46,422 bases of DNA from contig JAUCBJ010004308.1 of the NCBI GenBank assembly GCA_032718475.1, positions 1 through 46,422 on the forward strand, in the 5' to 3' direction. The notes under the pieces are model-generated. The model was not told where the DNA came from, did no database searches, and saw only the letters and a program-made list of their open reading frames with translations. The position numbers and the translations under genes are program-made. This stretch comes from Nemertoderma westbladi (lineage: Eukaryota > Xenacoelomorpha > Nemertodermatida > Nemertodermatidae). Positions 43,270-46,422 of the stretch are shown here, piece after piece (position 1 is the first letter of the stretch; the number at the start of each line of letters is the position of its first letter).

Positions 43270-46200
43270 AGTGGCGTACGCTCCAATGGCGCTGCCGTCC
43301 ATATGGCGGACCCTCCAGTAGCGCTGCTGTCCATATGGCGGACGCTCCAGTAGCACTGCTGTCCATATGGCGGACCCTCCAGTAGCGCTGCTGTCCATAT
43401 GGCGGACGCTCCAGTAGCACTGCTGTCCATATGGCGGACGCTCCAGTAGCACTGCTGTCCATATGGCGGACGCTCCAGTAGCACTGCTGTCCATATGGCG
43501 GACGCTCCAGTAGCACTGCTGTCCATATGGCGGACGCTCCAGTAGCACTGCTGTCCATATGGCGGACGCTCCAGTAGCGCTGCTGTCCATATGGCGGACG
43601 CTCCAGTAGCGCTGCTGTCCATATGGCGGACGCTCCAGTAGCACTGCTGTCCATATGGCGGACGCTCCAGTAGCACTGCTGTCCTTATGGCGGACGCTCC
43701 AGTAGCGCTGCTGTCCATATGGCGGACGCTCCAGTAGCGCTGCTGTCCATATGGCGGACGCTCCAGTAGCACTGCTGTCCATATGGCGGACGCTCCAGTA
43801 GCACTGCTGTCCATATGGCGGACGCTCCAGTGTAGCACTGCTGTCCATATGGCGGACACTCCAGTAGCACTGCTGTCCATATGACGGACGCTCCAGTAGC
43901 GCTGCTGTCCATATGGCGGACGCTCCAGTAGCACTGCTGTCCATATGGCGGACGCTCCAGTAGCACTGCTGTCCTTATGGCGGACGCTCCAGTAGCGCTG
44001 CTGTCCTTATGGCGGACGCTCCAGTAGCGCTGCTGTCCATATGGCGGACGCTCCAGTAGCGCTGCTGTCCATATGGCGGACGCTCCAGTAGCACTGCTGT
44101 CCATATGGCGGACGCTCCAGTAGCACTGCTGTCCATATGGCGGACGCTCCAGTGTAGCACTGCTGTCCATATGGCGGACGCTCCAGTAGCACTGCTGTCC
44201 ATATGGCGGACGCTCCAGTAGCACTGCTGTCCATATGGCGGACGCTCCAGTAGCACTGCTGTCCATATGGCGGACGCTCCAGTAGCGCTGCTGTCCATAT
44301 GGCGGACGCTCCAGTAGCACTGCTGTCCATATGGCGGACGCTCCAGTAGCACTGCTGTCCATATGGCGGACGCTCCAGTGTAGCACTGCTGTCCATATGG
44401 CGGACGCTCCAGTAGCACTGCTGTCCATATGGCGGACGCTCCAGTGGCGCTGCTGTCCATATGGCGGACGCTCCAGTAGCATTGCTGTCCATATGGCGGA
44501 CGCTCCAGTAGCACTGCTGTCCGTATGGCGGACGCTCCAGTAGCACTGCTGTCCATATGGCGGACGCTCCAGTGTAGCACTGCTGTCCATATGGCGGACG
44601 CTCCAGTAGCACTGCTGTCCATATGGCGGACGCTCCAGTGGCGCTGCTGTCCATATGGCGGACGCTCCAGTAGCGCTGCTGTCCATATGGCGGACGCTCC
44701 AGTAGCACTGCTGTCCATATGGCGGACGCTCCAGTAGCACTGCTGTCCATATGGCGGACGCTCCAGTGTAGCACTGCTGTCCATATGGCGGACGCTCCAG
44801 TAGCACTGCTGTCCATATGGCGGACGCTCCAGTAGCGCTGCTGTCCATATGGCGGACGCTCCAGTAGCACTGCTGTCCATATGGCGGACGCTCCAGTAGC
44901 ACTGCTGTCCGTATGGCGGACGCTCCAGTAGCACTGCTGTCCGTATGACGGACGCTCCAGTAGCACTGCTGTCCATATGGCGGGCGCTCCAGTAGCACTG
45001 CTGTCCATATGACGGACGCTCCAGTAGCACTGCTGTCCATATGGCGGACGCTCTAGTAGCGCTGCTGTCCATATGGCGGACGCTCCAGTGGCGCTGCTGT
45101 CCATATGGCGGACGCTCCAGTAGCGCTGCTGTCCATATGGCGGACGCTCCAGTAGCGCTGCTGTCCATATGGCGGACGCTCCAGTAGCGCTGCTGTCCAT
45201 ATGGCGGACGCTCCAGTGTAGCACTGCTGTCCATATGGCGGACGCTCCAGTAGCACTGCTGTCCATATGGCGGACGCTCCAGTAGCACTGCTGTCCATAT
45301 GGCGGACGCTCTAGTAGCGCTGCTGTCCATATGACGGACGCTCCAGTAGCGCTGCTGTCCATATGGCGGACGCTCCAGTAGCGCTGCTGTCCATATGACG
45401 GACGCTCCAGTGTAGCACTGCTGTCCATATGGCGGACGCTCCAGTAGCACTGCTGTCCATATGGCGGACGCTCCAGTGGCGCTGCTGTCCATATGGCGGA
45501 CGCTCCAGTAGCGCTGCTGTCCATATGGCGGACGCTCCAGTAGCACTGCTGTCCGTATGGCGGACGCTCCAGTGTAGCACTGCTGTCCATATGGCGGACG
45601 CTCCAGTAGCGCTGCTGTCCATATGGCGGACGCTCCAGTGGCGCTGCTGTCCATATGGCGGACGCTCCAGTAGCACTGCTGTCCATATGGCGGACGCTCC
45701 AGTGTAGCACTGCTGTCCATATGGCGGACGCTCCAGTAGCACTGCTGTCCATATGGCGGACGCTCCAGTGAGCACTGCTGTCCATATGGCGGACGCTCCA
45801 GTGGCGCTGCTGTCCATATGGCGGACGCTCCAGTAGCGCTGCTGTCCATATGGCGGACGCTCCAGTGGCGCTGCTGTCCATATGGCGGACGCTCCAGTAG
45901 CACTGCTGTCCATATGGCGGACGCTCCAGTGTAGCACTGCTGTCCATATGGCGGACGCTCCAGTAGCACTGCTGTCCATATGGCGGACGCTCCAGTGAGC
46001 ACTGCTGTCCATATGGCGGACGCTCCAGTAGCACTGCTGTCCATATGGCGGACGCTCCAGTAGCGCTGCTGTCCATATGGCGGACGCTCCAGTAGCGCTG
46101 CTGTCCATATGGCGGACGCTCCAGTAGCACTGCTGTCCGTATGGCGGACGCTCCAGTGGCGCTGCTGTCCATATGGCGGACGCTCCAGTAGCGCTGCTGT

Positions 46201-46422
46201 CCATATGGCGGACGCTCCAGTGGCGCTGCTGTCCATATGGCGGACGCTCCAGTAGCACTGCTGTCCGTATGGCGGACGCTCCAGTGTAGCACTGCTGTCC
46301 ATATGGCGGACGCTCCAGTGGCGCTGCTGTCCATATGGCGGACGCTCCAGTAGCACTGCTGTCCGTATGGCGGACGCTCCAGTAGCACTGCTGTCCATAT
46401 GGCGGACGCTCCAGTAGCACTG
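43270..46422. repeat. Minisatellite of 32-bp units, running off the window
   Basis: About 98 units built from CCATATGGCGGACGCTCCAG followed by TAGCACTGCTGT. Length variants: CAGTGTAGCAC (34 bp), CAGTGAGCAC (33 bp), and substitutions GCGCTG/GCACTG and CATATGACGG. The unit is GC-richer than its surroundings and stop-poor on both strands, producing open frames with a 32-residue period (three units of 32 bp); these are by-products. It lies in the intron after exon 14, and its far end is not seen. Confidence 0.97.

Noticed and set aside
43159-46420. Long minus-strand open frames with 32-residue repeats
   Set aside because: Same effect in the 32-bp array; frames exist on both strands and in several phases at once.
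25187-46422. CRISPR array
   Set aside because: All arrays are head-to-tail repeats without unique spacers, and the genome is eukaryotic.
43300-46422. CArG box (serum response element) in each 32-bp unit
   Set aside because: The unit has CCATATGG with four A/T bases, whereas a CArG box needs six between CC and GG.

Overview
The window is animal nuclear DNA, AT-rich and crowded with repeats. One large spliced gene runs through it on the + strand. Evidence for an animal genome: extracellular cysteine-rich modules (sushi/CCP, VWD, C8, TIL, VWF E-like) split over small exons with GT-AG junctions; Tc1/mariner-type and non-LTR retroelement remains; hAT-like MITEs with 8-9 bp target duplications; and a tRNA-headed SINE. 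Species cannot be read from the sequence. A marine-type invertebrate is my inference only.

The gene is absent from simple long-ORF calling because its exons are 94-262 bp. I could chain 14 internal exons between 7899 and 42980. Every junction is phase-compatible and no stop occurs over 2361 coding bases (about 786 residues). The order is sushi 1, sushi 2, an Asp/His-rich linker, sushi 3, VWD1, C8, TIL, E-like module, VWD2; both gene ends lie outside the window. VWD1 and VWD2 each use three exons with the same phase pattern (1-2, 2-0, 0-1), which points to internal duplication of a VWF-type D assembly. It is probably a secreted or extracellular multidomain protein of the VWF/mucin/hemocytin/SCO-spondin superfamily.

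Layout. 1-3862: a pair of about 170-bp inverted repeats around a hAT-like MITE and a 2.2-kb array of 84-bp units. 3918-4662: broken Tc1/mariner-like transposase on the minus strand. 5230-7740: decayed RTE-like non-LTR element. 7899-42980: the spliced gene. Its introns hold a 21-bp array, a 1.6-kb element with 31-bp perfect terminal inverted repeats and a 17-bp satellite, several MITEs, a 6-kb decayed non-LTR retrotransposon, a 51/52-bp minisatellite (25187-27640), a 9.3-kb AT-rich array of 15/17-bp units (28512-37800), a SINE, and poly-G/poly-C runs. 43270-46422: an array of 32-bp units running off the window end.

The most unusual observation concerns two tandem arrays that straddle exon borders. 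The 51/52-bp array consists of copies of the 3' splice site plus the first bases of the TIL exon. The 77-93 bp array at 14846-15229 consists of copies of the tail of the sushi-3 exon plus its 5' splice donor. The gene has therefore multiplied an acceptor at one exon and a donor at another, giving arrays of competing splice sites. The last upstream acceptor of the first array would add exactly 17 residues in frame.
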